Origin: Letharia columbiana
Lineage: Eukaryota; Ascomycota; Lecanoromycetes; Lecanorales; Parmeliaceae
DNA: 60,990 bases
Direction of reading: 5' to 3'
Assembly: GCF_014066305.1 (NCBI RefSeq)
Contig: NW_023501152.1
Span: forward strand, 1-60,990
The translations under genes were made by a program, and so were the position numbers. The notes below the pieces were generated by a model that saw only the letters and a list, made by a program, of their open reading frames with translations, did not search any database and was not told the DNA's origin. Position 1 is the first letter of the stretch. Every line of letters starts with the position of its first letter. Of the stretch, positions 24,823 to 36,487 are shown piece by piece.

Positions 24823-24827
24823 AAAGG

Positions 24828-26715
24828 TATAGTATCTGAGGGCGCGAGCGGATGCGTGTATTTCCAGACACCGACCTAGACCACGGCCATCTTGACCGCG
24901 GATTCCTGTTTTAAAGGGAAAGGGCCCAATTTGCGGGGTGTAAATCTAGGTATGATGTGTGCAGGTGCGGGCTGGACAGCAGGCATCCGCGCCGGTGGCG
25001 CTCCTCCGCCTCGATCATCGTTGGTGTAGGATTTGGCGAAAGGGTCGGCTTGGGCGGGACACTTGGCGTATGTATGTATTGGAAAGAGGTCGAGTTTCGG
25101 TACGGTGAGCTAGTATGAGGATTGAGCATGGATAACGGTATTGGCTGAAATCACCGGAGCTAGCGGTGACCCTCTTCGCTTTCTTGCTCGCTCACTCCTC
25201 TGCTGAGCCGGTCACCATTTTATGGAGTAGCCGGTTCAAAGAACAGCAATGTAGACGGTAATTGAGTTGATAGATAAGGTATGGGATGGAGTAATTCGAA
25301 CAATTTGCTGCGGCAAACGCGCTTGATACTTGCCGATGACCTCACCTCCACTGCTTCTCTTCTCACTTTCATCTCTCGATTGTCTTCTATCATCACAAAG
25401 CTATCGGGCATCTCCTACATTGAACCGCGATAGTAATACGTTCGACTTTCCACCACTGCATTATGAAGGCTACCGCGACCCCCGACGCGGCCATGCCGGA
25501 CGCAGCAACCAACGAAAAGCTCGAAAATATCCCCCCTAGCACTCTATATGTAAATATTCAGTCCCCACCATCGCTTCAGTCCTAGATCCTTCTTTGTGTC
25601 CATATTTGGTTAGCCTCCCACCACTACAATATCAAATCATCTCGCTGGACGAGCTCCACTGCTCTTACCTACATCGACCCGCATTCAGTATCTCCCCTCA
25701 AGCTGTCCGCTCTACCCGCGTCACAAGTCCTGTCGCTGGAATCTAAACACCGAATACTACTATGAGAGCACTCTCGATAATAGAGTGCTGACAATGCAGG
25801 CAGCCGCAAGCTCATCGGCACGAGACCCGGTCTTGAACATTCGTCACAGGCCAGGCTGCATCACGGGTGCCCACATTTCATCTCAGCATCTCCTCAATTC
25901 CGCCAAACCAGCTGGTGTAGCGTCGCACAGGGATATTACTGAGGTATTGATGGTTGAGAATTACGGCTTGAAAGGATCGTAGACAGGTAAGGATAACTAC
26001 TCGAGAAAATGGAGCAGGAGTTGCAAGCCAGAATACGGAGCAGGATCGGCTTTCGATGTCTACTGCCGGCAGTCAGATGCTGCCCGGCGCACATGGCTCG
26101 AGGGTAGAAGAATGACCAGTTGAAAAGCGGGGACACTGTTTCCTTCTCGTTGCCGTTTGGTTGTTGGCGAGGTGCATTGGCTTGCATGACGAAAAGAACG
26201 GAATTACATAACTTGATTCGTTCGATGGTCCAATGGATTGTTTGCTTATACGCCAGATGTATGCAGTTAGCCGTTTTCGCAGCCTCGATCTTCTCCAATC
26301 TCATGTCACTTTGCTGCTTCCTTGTCATTATATTGGATTGATCTGTCACTCAAAGATCTTCTCTTTCGTATCGTTGTTGCTTTGAAGCAAGTCGTTGCAT
26401 GCACTTCAATGAAAGAGCCGTATTTCGCAAACAAATTGTGGCGAAGCCTCTGACTTTCAAGCATAGCTCGTACCTTACTACCTAATGATACTAGAGCCTT
26501 TACGTATCAGAAGCAACTCTATGCAAGACCTTCCTCCGCGGAGCCGTAATCTAGGAGAGATCATAGCCGTCGAAAGGCACACCAAATAAGCCCATCTTGA
26601 CCTGAAAACCTCCCGTATCCTGATCCTTTTTCCTTGGGAAGGTACCACCACAAGAGGTCCTCAGCCCTCGAGCCTAGTAATCTGCAGACCTGCGCTCGTT
26701 CAAACCCAGGCCTAA
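24828..26715. other. Intergenic stretch, no supported gene
   Basis: Only short open frames. A perfect 8-bp inverted repeat (AGCACTCT / AGAGTGCT, 25767-25789, 7-nt loop) lies about 930 bases upstream of the next gene. Confidence 0.4.
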
Positions 26716-27939
26716 ATGCTCTTTTACGAAGAATTAGGACGACATACCCCTCCCCCGCCTCCATACTCTCTGAGCAAACGGCGCACTACAAAGGTCAAAC
26801 TAGAGAATGAAGCCTCGCAACCGCCGCCTCCTCCGCCGCCGCCGCCATATTTGAGTAGTACACCAAAACCTGATTGCACAATACCTTCTATTGACGAGCT
26901 TTGGAGGCAAGCGGTGGTATCGGATGGTCCATACTTAGCCCGTCAAGGCAATGCCATACCATTCCCGCTTGTCCCTCTGCAACGTTCTGCTACGCAGGTC
27001 TTTGACTCAGAGCAATGCTTCGGAGATTCTCAGCGGGACTTGAATTGCAATTGGACTTGCCCCGGAATACCAGCGCATCCAGTCGAGCCCAGATGGACAC
27101 CAGTGGGCATTCTCGGCTACCCTGGACCACCATTGGGAGGAGCTATGGCACCTTTGCCTGAATATCCTCTAGAGAGCGGAGGCCATTCAGTGCCTCGGAG
27201 CTTTGTCTTCAGTCCACGTACCGGAATCGGACCCGATCATCAGAAGTGGACCTCTCAGTCACCAAGCACAGTATCCTTAGGCCACAATGTTGTTTGCCAC
27301 GCTACTCAACCTCCAATCCACACCCTAGCCACGAGATCAATGATGGATCAGAAGCCACTGTATACGTTCAGGAAGCAGTCAAGCAGGGATATCGCATCGC
27401 TTGCCAACATCACCACGACTGATGTTACAGGATCCTTTGGGCCATCCGAAACTATGTACTCACTGTCTGCTTTGCCATCCCAGCAGGCTGTCGAGAAGCG
27501 CGCGAAACTGACCACGCGGCCTACACCACAAGAGTTCGACGCAGTTCGGAAGGTATCAGATGTCAAGAGTCCGCCAGACGCAAACCAGCGCAGCAGCAGT
27601 GATGGGGACGCAAGCGAAGGAGATGGCGAGTCGGCTCGCGTAGCCAAGGTAGTAAAAGGCCAGGATAATGCATTTCCAACTCGATTCAAACCTGACCCTC
27701 GACCCTCCAAGGATCGCACGACGTCTCAAAGACCAGACAGAGTTCACCATGTCTCGCAGTCCAGCCATAGAAGGCCGTCAGCATCTGCGAGGTTCGAGCC
27801 GTACAAGCGACGTCAATCGAAAGTGGCTGAAAAGATGAAGCAGAGACAAGGGGGCTCGGCTGAAAAGGGGTACGCCCAGTCGCTGCAGATGCAAAGTGGC
27901 CTTGACATGAATGAGGGCGAAGGAGAAGAGACGGAGTGA
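26716..27939 (+). CDS. Proline-rich, largely disordered hypothetical protein
   Basis: Uninterrupted 407-residue frame from an ATG at 26716, long enough to be real. Near the N-terminus are two polyproline runs each closed by Tyr (five Pro near residues 12-16, nine Pro near 36-44), typical SH3, WW or profilin ligands. Residues ~45-230 are Pro/Gly/Ser-rich. Residues ~270-400 are rich in Ser, Lys, Arg and Asp, with basic clusters near 370-385 that could be a nuclear localisation signal, and an acidic tail ending EGEGEETE. No folded domain, signal peptide or membrane segment is visible. It could be a regulatory or scaffold protein; I do not recognise a family. The window also encodes a WW-domain protein (46715-48321), but a link is pure speculation. 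Confidence 0.65.
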   Translation: MLFYEELGRHTPPPPPYSLSKRRTTKVKLENEASQPPPPPPPPPYLSSTPKPDCTIPSIDELWRQAVVSDGPYLARQGNAIPFPLVPLQRSATQVFDSEQCFGDSQRDLNCNWTCPGIPAHPVEPRWTPVGILGYPGPPLGGAMAPLPEYPLESGGHSVPRSFVFSPRTGIGPDHQKWTSQSPSTVSLGHNVVCHATQPPIHTLATRSMMDQKPLYTFRKQSSRDIASLANITTTDVTGSFGPSETMYSLSALPSQQAVEKRAKLTTRPTPQEFDAVRKVSDVKSPPDANQRSSSDGDASEGDGESARVAKVVKGQDNAFPTRFKPDPRPSKDRTTSQRPDRVHHVSQSSHRRPSASARFEPYKRRQSKVAEKMKQRQGGSAEKGYAQSLQMQSGLDMNEGEGEETE

Positions 27940-30900
27940 AGCGATTGAGATGATGCTAGTCGAGGTCAAATAGGGGTAGGGGTCTTATGCTTTGCCGTGG
28001 TTGCACTGGGAGCAGGAGAGCACAGCATGATCTGGCCAACGTGTTTCGTGAATGGTGAAAGTAATTCGTAGTCTGTTCAGTTCCATGTTTGGGATGGTCT
28101 TCGATGATATGGCTGTCTTTTTTCTGCGTTAATAGGACTGCGATATATTAATGCGCACCGATGCCGCAGCCTGCTACTATTGTTTTTGCCATTCGTACGG
28201 CTGCTCTTCCTTTGACAAGTATCCCAGTAGTGCCGAGAAATCCTGCGCAACTCATGGAAGCCAGCTAGCGAAATGCCAATCCTCGTCAGAATCCCTGAGT
28301 TACTCTCAAGGTCCTACAATGTGCACCTACAAGGACCATCGGTGCCCCCATCCTCTCTAGTGCGCAACTTTTCCGGCCCTGCACGCATATCCTTGTGCTG
28401 GTCCCACTCCTCCCGAGGAACTCATCCGCTTCCACGTTTCAAGTATCCCGCACATGATTGTTGTAGACATCCTTCTTCTGCAGGTCTCCGCCCGCCGGAT
28501 GCAGAACTCAACTTTTGCTGGCCACAGTCTGTCCCAACCTGAAGCTGCTATTCTAGCGCTGCAGCATGATCCACTGCTTTTGACGGTAGAGGACAGTTCT
28601 CTAGGAGTTGAAGGACTTCGGCATAGGGTCGGCGAATGTCTTAGCGATCAGGTTCCGGAAGTGTCTGAGCCTTCGGTCAATGTCATAGATTCCTAAAAAG
28701 CTGGTCCCAAAGCTGCTGGACAGCTTCCGGGTTTCTTAGCGTAGCGTAGGTACCGAAAACATTTCCAGACCTGGCATACCGCGCCTGTAGCCATTAATCC
28801 AACACCACCAATTGCCTTACGGCACGCGCTTGGAGATCCTGGGAAGTCAACTCTGACCTAGTCTTTTGCAGGTTCCTGCAATTTCTCGTTTGGAAATTCA
28901 GGAACTGGCGCTGTTTGGGATATGCTTTTCTGTTGGAAGCTTTGAGGCAAGAAGCTTATTGCGGGACTGTGATAGGCCGGATTGCTGCATCCAAATCTCT
29001 GAGCTGTAGATACCTTTGCAATGTCCGAGGAAACGTGTTGCTGTTTGCGTCTAGGCACATGTACAATCCCCTCGTCGTCCACGACTTCGTCAAAGTCTTT
29101 GAGACCCTGAATGTTCCTGTTGCTCTGAATGCTATGATGGCTCGAGGTATGATCATCATCCTTCAGGAATCCATGAGCCCCGGACCAGTTCGAGATAACA
29201 GCTCGTGGAAGACCTGCCATGTCTCGGCGTACAAAGACCTCTGTTATTGAGCAGGCTCACTTATTCTGGCCCTGGCTTGCACAAACGAGTGCATGTAGTC
29301 TTTGAATCTTCAAGAATAGCCTTTCTCTCGAGAAGGACCGTGTGTTTCTCCTCTCTGGCCGTGTGCTTTCCTCCCTCGATCCCATTTTGCAGACAGAGCT
29401 TCCGCGTGACACCAATAGCTCAAAGCTGTTGCGCACCCACCGTTCACCTCTCTTTCGAATATTGTAATATGTCACCTTCAAGTAAGCAGGCGGTAGTGGC
29501 AGGCTTCAACGTGGCGAGGGTGTTGTTCCTTGGCTGTACTGCTCTGGTGTAGAAGGGATGAAGTTCTGCAGACAAATGTGTCAGCACGATCATTGTTCTC
29601 TCTTCAGGGCCGCCATCACGTCAAGGAATGCGCTCACGGGCTGTATTAAACTTCCCTTACGGGATTCTCCCGCTAGTCGTCAAGATTCAACAAAGTGCTC
29701 CAGCGCCTCCAGCGCATCCAGAACCATCCCGGTCCTCATTGTTATTAAGCATCAACTCTGTCGTCCTGGTCTCTTTCTGGCGCATGCACGTTTCTGAAGC
29801 TGCTGAAGGGGGGCACTTCTCATCCTTTGGAACGGAAGAATCATCATAAGCACAGAAAACAATAGGTGTGCCTTAAGAGTGGCCGGTGTGATGGTCAGAG
29901 AGGCTCGAGTATGGAGACAGTCTTGCTTTGGAGGTGAGCGCCGCTGGTGTGCATTGCTAAGGTGAGGGGTCGTTACCTTAGAACACGGCATTGCGGCGCC
30001 GCTAGTCCTCAATCCGGTAAAACTTCACTTTATGCTGTACTTTAAAGTACAGGCAGTCGGTAGCGGAAGAACGTATGGCCGATTGGCTATGACCATTGAA
30101 TAGGTAACGACTGTCTTGACTACCAAGAAGAACAGAAGAGCTTGAAGGCGGCCGTGCTCCAACCTACTTACACAAATATGCCCGGGGATCGGGTCCCTGA
30201 GTGCACTTTTCGATCTGATTCAACACATGCCAACTTTTCATGGCGTATCAAGAAGATAGAAGATCGTTAAAATCTCTATTGGATTGTTAATCAAATTTCA
30301 TTGAAATTTGGGTAGAGTTAGCACTACGTCTCAGTGAAGTAAGCCTCGGCTTCGAGTTGAATAGAATGGTCTCCATTTCCCTGTCGGTGTCATAGAGTCT
30401 GAGCTTCGCTTCACCTTCACGATCATTCTTGGGCAAATTTGCATTTTCATACCCAAAACTATGGATTTCTAACATTCTCATACCCCTCACCAAAATTCGG
30501 GGTATGAATTTGTGAGATGCTATTCCTCTGGGTTAGGGAAATATACTCGTAAGTTGCCATCAACTTGTAGATGTTGCTGTGCCTAAGTCTGTAGACCAAT
30601 AGGAGTGTAATTAGGAGTGTATGTGAGGGCCCTATTATCTAATTGGGTAGAGCACAAGCAGGCTGAGAGGCCTAACATACATAATAAAAAGGATTGACTT
30701 AGAGATTACCAGGCTGCGGGCTTAGGGCAGGCTACAGGCTACCTACCTCAATCCGCTCCGAACCTCCACCCCAAAACCCTACCCCAAACCCCCCAAAACC
30801 TCGCCCGGAAACCCCGCCCATTTCCGACGCCAAAGCGTCCCATAAGGGAATTCTAGAGTCGCCATTGCGTTGACGTTGATAAGGGGCCGCAATTAGTTAG

Positions 30901-30962
30901 ATCTCGAATAGGCAACATACAAACTCATACCCCTTTGGGATGTGAAAATGTAACTTGCCCGA
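27940..30962. other. Intergenic stretch with a G-quadruplex-prone tract, no supported gene
   Basis: Small open frames between 28151 and 29850 on both strands have no recognisable domain. A C-rich tract at 30769-30820 is described separately. About 30599-30620 contains two copies of TTAGGAGTGTA in tandem. Confidence 0.4.
30769..30820 (-). promoter_or_regulatory. G-quadruplex-forming tract downstream of the 30963 gene
   Basis: On the minus strand the tract reads as G6-TTT-G4-TA-G3-TTTT-G4, preceded by further G runs: four consecutive runs of at least three G with loops of 2-4 bases, a textbook quadruplex motif. It begins ~140 bases past the stop codon on the coding strand of the gene ending at 30963, so it could form in the 3' part of the transcript. 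Any role in 3'-end formation is inference. Confidence 0.5.
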
Positions 30963-33881
30963 TCATTCTGTGAGGGTCTCCAGCGTGGACCTGAGTAACG
31001 GTAACATTTCGTCCACCAGGACTTTTTGCTTCTGCAATTTCTGTGCTTGGTGACGGAATTGATCGTAGATTGCTCGGCCCTCCTGAATTAGCTCATCGAG
31101 TTCAACTGGTGATGGTTGCTTGTCTTGCCGTTGAGCGAGTGCTGCAGCGATAGCTCGACAGTCTTCCTCGAATGACAGGCCTTGGTGCGTCTCTCCGCTA
31201 GAGGATGAGACAGGGACTAACGCTTGATCGTTATCGTCAACTGTTACTGGAATCTGCTGATCACGCTGACCCACGCTGAGCGAGTCAAAGGGCAGAGACA
31301 TGGTCGAGATGCTGCCCGCAGTCTCATCTGAAATGCCATCGGTAGCGATCAGACCCTTCTCAGGACTCGATGGCTTAGGCAGTCGGCATCTCTTGCGTGG
31401 AGGTGCGTTACAGCCAAAGACAATTGCACCACCATCACGGGGCTTCACCGGACGATTAGGATTCTGGTCCACTATTTGCTGCAACCGATTGCACCCCTTT
31501 CGAGACTCATAATCGCATGGACCCCATGGATTGCTTCCAGATGGTCGCGACCAATAGCATTTGTCCGTCAACTTGCTGCCTTTGTCTCCTCCATTGCAAT
31601 GACGTGCCAAGTCTTTCAAAGATTGCACAGAAGCCACTAGGTAATTCTCTCCCGAAGGCATTGGGTTCCACTTGCGACAAGTCTGTTCCGGCTGAGCTGG
31701 GCGAATTGGAGCAGCTATGTTCCTGCAGAACAGAAGCAACACATCAGGATGGTTGGCTATGGAAGTGACCCATCTGTCATTGGAGTTCTTGTGGACTGAT
31801 AGTTCCTTCCTCGATGTGTTGTCTCTTCCGTCAATCATATCGGCCATGTCCCATCCGTAAAGCCTCGGCGACTGAACCCTAGACAACAGGTATGAGACTG
31901 AACTGGATGACTGTGATCGATCTTTTGTATCTCTGCAGGCTCTGAGTAAACGGACAGAATCCTTCACGATATCCATGAATTTCCAAGTCGATGTGCCACC
32001 GGTGCGCTCCAAATCAAGCGACTGGTGTTTTCTGATTGCGTTCATTGCAGCGCTACCCCCATCTTCAGCTATGGCTGCAGACGGTAACTTTTCGATTTCA
32101 TTTCTTGCAAGGTCTTTCCTTTCGAGGAACCAAGACCGTGTTATGTGCAGCACCACACTGATCTCTGGCACTAGCCATGCAAGACTGGTGGCAACGTCAT
32201 AAATCATCACCGCTGTCCCCCGAGACAAGTCCAGTACCTTGTCGAAGTTCTCCCGTTCTGCCATCCTGGCGACTGTGGTCTTGGTGAAGCCTATCTCGCC
32301 AGCAGCTCCGAATCCAAAAGCGCCCATACCGCCGGTTCCCATATTGACAGTGACCTTTTTTTGCCAGAACGCCCGGCTTGTCTCAATCAATGCGCCCGAC
32401 ACATCTTCTGAACGTTGCGGCTCAAACATCTTCGTCCCCAAGTGAATATTTGCAGAGTCGCAGAAGCCTATAAAGGACCGTGACATTCTAATTGAGTCGA
32501 GGCCGACATCCTTCCAATTCGCTACATAGGCGACAGAAGACAGTGCTTGAAGTATCCGCGGATCGTCTGGAACGTCACATGCTACTAAGTGCCATTGGAT
32601 CGAGCCGAAGTCCACGGAAGCTTTCACTGGATACAGCAGGGTTGACCATCCCTTCATAATGGTGACGTCTTGGATATGGACAGGATATTGGATGCCCGCA
32701 AGAGGAATGATCGCATCTAAAGACATTTCAACTCCCACTTCACTGCCCCTTTGAGGAATCGGGAACCCGTGAGAGATGACGCCACCATGTAACAACGATG
32801 GCCAGCATGACGCATTACTTTCGGAGGCTTCCTTGAGTGGCAATGGTGACAACGAAAACCGGTCTGTGTCTTGATTGTCGATTTGAAAATGCGAGTACAT
32901 TGTCTTATCTGAGTCTCGATCTTTTCTCGTTTGGAAGACGCCCATCATCCAGGCCAATTGCTGTGCTACTTGAACAGTTTGTCTTTTAGATCCTTGAACT
33001 TTGATCTGGGGACCTCTCGAGCGTCTCACTTCAACTCCGAAATCTCCGTCAAAGGAACTGAACGTTTCGTAGTAACAACCTATTTTGTCTTGTTTCATTG
33101 CCTTCTCTATGGCACTTAGAGTGACCATCCCCGTTTCTGGCCATATCTTCGCCACGTACTCTTTACTGGTTGCGGCCCATGAAGCATCAACCGAGCCAGT
33201 GAAAGTAATCATAGAGCCTAGCCTCTGCGATTTGTCCATTTCGTCCTGGAAGTACGTGTGGTCCCACGCAACATCGAAGAATGTCTCGCCCAGATCCACA
33301 AACTCTAAGGAATCCATAACAGACTCGATGTGCTGCATTGGGTTGTCGGCACTGAGACAATTGGAAAGATGCTGTCGAATGCGCTCGAAGACAGTCTTGG
33401 AAAGGATTTGATCCCTCACATCGTGCAAACGCAAGACTTATACAGGTCATTTGTGTCAAGCTTACAAGTCTAGTTCGAATCCGTGCCTACCTTGACCATT
33501 GTATGCTCTCTCAACACCATTTAGCTTTGAGTACAGCCATTCACTGAGAACTTCGTGGTTGTTTTCAAGATGGTGACTAATATCATGCTTTCTTCGGCCC
33601 TCGTGCGACGCTGCCTTCTTCCACTCCTGTCCACATTGCTCTAGTAATGGGCCTAGGATGGAGGAGAATGTTGCGTGATCGTATTGATGAGCAGCTTCTT
33701 GCAATCTGCTCCGAGAACGGGCATCGGAAAGCAGCCAAAAGCCAAGGCTGTCGATGGTAGAGTCGACCTCAAGTTGCGCCTTGTGCCAATCAATTGTCTG
33801 CCGAGGCGAGATTGGTCTTCGGGAAGGCGCATCGTGGAGATTAATAGCCTACAGAGTCTCAGCGAGTTGAGGAAAACCCAT
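30963..33881 (-). CDS. Large uncharacterised fungal protein; in-frame TAG at codon 11
   Basis: Two exons: about 33881-33491 and 33436-30963, joined in phase 1 across a 54-nt intron (donor GTAGGC), giving ~954 codons. Exon 2 alone is a clean 823-residue frame. The N-terminal ~125 residues are helical and charged. The middle (~250-560) looks like a folded alpha/beta region with a Gly-rich turn (MGTGGMGAFGFGAAGEIGF) followed by SLAWLVPEISVVLHITRSW, a motif I associate with long uncharacterised ascomycete proteins of unknown function. A Cys-containing stretch near 700 and a basic RKRCRLPKP patch precede a coiled-coil-like C-terminus. The only plausible ATG (33881) is followed ten codons later by TAG (33851-33849), after which the frame is open and protein-like. 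Either the TAG is a nonsense mutation (CAG to TAG) or the start lies in an unseen upstream exon using that TAG as acceptor. A TATAAA at ~33912-33917 sits just upstream. Confidence 0.7.
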
Positions 33882-36487
33882 TGCCAGAGATAGGCTTTTG
33901 ACGACACCTTTATAGAGCCTTACACCAAGTCTAGTTCACACAAGTGTAGTTATAAACTTCACACTCGTTAAACTTTGTACAAGGAAAGATGAAATCATGG
34001 CCTGGAAGGTGAAAAGGTTGACACATTGTTTTGTTGATAGCGGACCCCGAGGCGGAAAGTAGTAGCACGGGATCTACTCCTACTCTCGGAAGGCGGTCGA
34101 CTATTTCTCTGGGCTAGATTTAACCAGGGCGGTACCGAGTTGGAAAATACCCCTATCTACATTCGGAAGGCGGCCCTAAGGAATGTCTAGGGAACCTTGG
34201 AACTATTCCTATTAGCGCAGGATCTATGAACTTTATAGGGCTGAGAAAATGCTCAGTTCCGAAGCAGATCTAAGCGCATTGTCCAGGCGGAGCGTTATCC
34301 GACCGTCTTGGCGTCCACGGCTCGGGATTCTACACAGCACAGTCCACCACTTCAAACTCCAGTCTACTGCCAAGGGCCCTTATAATACGCCTGCCCGTCG
34401 TTTTCTCTCCTATACCATCGCCTTTGCAGCCTTATCCGTATCGTCTCCACGGTCAGTCGTGCCGCGCAGACGATGCTGTGTCATGCCTAGCAACTCTTAG
34501 CTCTTACCCTGTTATGATCAAACCGTCGCGTTACCATTTCTACACACTCCGACGAGACCATGTGGACGTGTGGATACGATAAGCCGTATGAGGGTTGCTC
34601 GGACCGCCTGCAGATACATCTAGAGGCTAGATTGACCCAGAGGGAAGACATTTGAGTACGCCCAAGATTCTCGGCTCGGCGAACCACCCCTCATCCCATT
34701 GCTGACATTGTATAGTCGATCCTCACGATCCTCCCTTCCCGGCGCTTTGGCTTGTCTGATGTGGATGACAATTTTGTATGCGGCTCGAACGCCTTCCCCT
34801 CGGGCCATGCCCTTGGCCATTGCGAGACTACAAGTTCTTACCCTACCGTCACCCTGCCTCTCCTTGCTGCGCGACACAAAGAGAGTCACCGTACGCAAGC
34901 CAATCTATGAATAAAATCGGCTTGATCGTCGCCAATTGTCATCGCCCCCCTGCTTTTGGGCACAGATTGGTCATACTTCTCCTAGACACACACCGCTTTT
35001 CCACATATCGATAAATGGCAAAGTAGGGAAGACGAGGAAGATGGGCTACACAACGACGGATACGGGCAAGAAGGTTTTGATCCCAAGGTTATACTATCAA
35101 GAGTGTCGCCTGTCACATTGGCATGTCTGAGTGCGTTGGGCAACGCCTGTCACTTCAGTGTCGAGGTGAGGACAGAAAACCTACTACGAAACATTGGTGG
35201 AAACCTTAGACATGTACCGATCTCGTCGCCCGCTTGCCATGAGTCCCATGTTCTCAGCAAAGCAGTGCATCGTTTGCCGATTCATGGCCATTGCGGATCC
35301 AGTGGGCGTTTCATTCTCCTACGAGACACCGTTCAAACCTGCTATTGGAAGACTATCCGCGACTGATCGGCTTCCTTTATTCCATACGATCCTCAGGACG
35401 CACAAGAAAATTACCTGTACCTTATACACGCGCATCACCCTTATACCCGTCGTTCTTACGTGGCAGTGGGAGTCAGTCTACATCTGCACTGCTAGGCCAT
35501 TCCTCGAACCGCGATTCATCCCAGTCCAAGTCTGATGTAATCCTTTGGATGCTCTGTCCATTTTTACGCATCGCATAAGCGTGTTTGCCTGTGGGTTTGC
35601 GATCTCTGGTGACACTATCCTGCAGAAGCCGAACGCGACGACCTCAGGACAGAAGACCGAGAGAAATCAATGCGCTGAGTTTCGACTCGACGGCGCGAGA
35701 TGCACAACTAGTCATCGTCTTCCAAGCACTCACTGCCCTGGTGCCTGGTCGTTTGTGCCGTCAATGATTCCCACTCCCACTCATGTGTCTCTGTCATTGT
35801 CACATTTAGCGGACGCTTGAAATTACGTAGGTGCCTGCTGGGGAGCCGTCGATCGAGACGCAAGCCCAGCTAACTTCTGCCCTGCTTGATTGTTGACTGT
35901 CGGTTTCCGCGCGTTCTCGCCAAATCACCCCCTTTTTTTTGTGCTGCATCTCTTCGCCGGTGTATGTCCACTACTCGGCAAAGTGGAGAATTGCATGTTT
36001 CGGCATGGGAAGGTAGTTCGGGATATTCTTTATGTTCAGGCTAAAATGTAAACTCTCACTTTAGCCTGATTTTCTCCGCAAAGCCCAACCTTCCTAGATA
36101 GCGCAGGACGTTCATCACTTGCTACCCCGCACTTTCTCCCGACCAGTTGCCAATCATCATTGGTGTGGAGTAGTCGTTATCATGCATAATCATTCTACAG
36201 GGTCTACCGCTTTCGCTGTAAAAGGCTTAGGATTACCGTTGAGCGTGCCGAATGATGCGGATCGACGTGGGGCACGAAGATGAACATGAACAACATATGC
36301 CCTGGACATTGTTATGTGGGGTTATTGTTTATCGGACATACTTATTTGCCAAGCTCATTTCGTCTCTTCTCTTCCTATCTTTTCTTTTGTTATTTTTTCT
36401 TTTGGATTGTCTCTATCATCCGAAAAGCCTCGCACAGCTTGTGGCTTTCTGCTCAGCACTACTACTTATCTCTCACTCTTCTCCAAC
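33882..36487. other. Intergenic stretch, no supported gene
   Basis: Contains a TATAAA near 33912 facing the minus-strand gene, and a 10-bp inverted repeat at 36036-36069 described separately. Two copies of TCGGAAGGCGG lie at about 34086 and 34163. Open frames are short and unrecognised. A T/C-rich region (about 36360-36420) precedes the transporter start. Confidence 0.4.
36036..36069. promoter_or_regulatory. Perfect 10-bp inverted repeat upstream of the sugar transporter
   Basis: TCAGGCTAAA (36036-36045) and TTTAGCCTGA (36060-36069) are exact reverse complements separated by 14 bases, ~420 bases upstream of the transporter ATG. It could be a dimeric transcription-factor site or a chance hairpin; no known consensus is recognised. 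Confidence 0.3.

Noticed and set aside
29752..30012. Short minus-strand frame as a gene
   Set aside because: No domain or conservation signal; basic, repetitive product typical of random frames.
33468..33482. GTTCGAATCC, another T-loop-like string
   Set aside because: It lies inside a well-supported 54-nt intron and no cloverleaf can be built around it.
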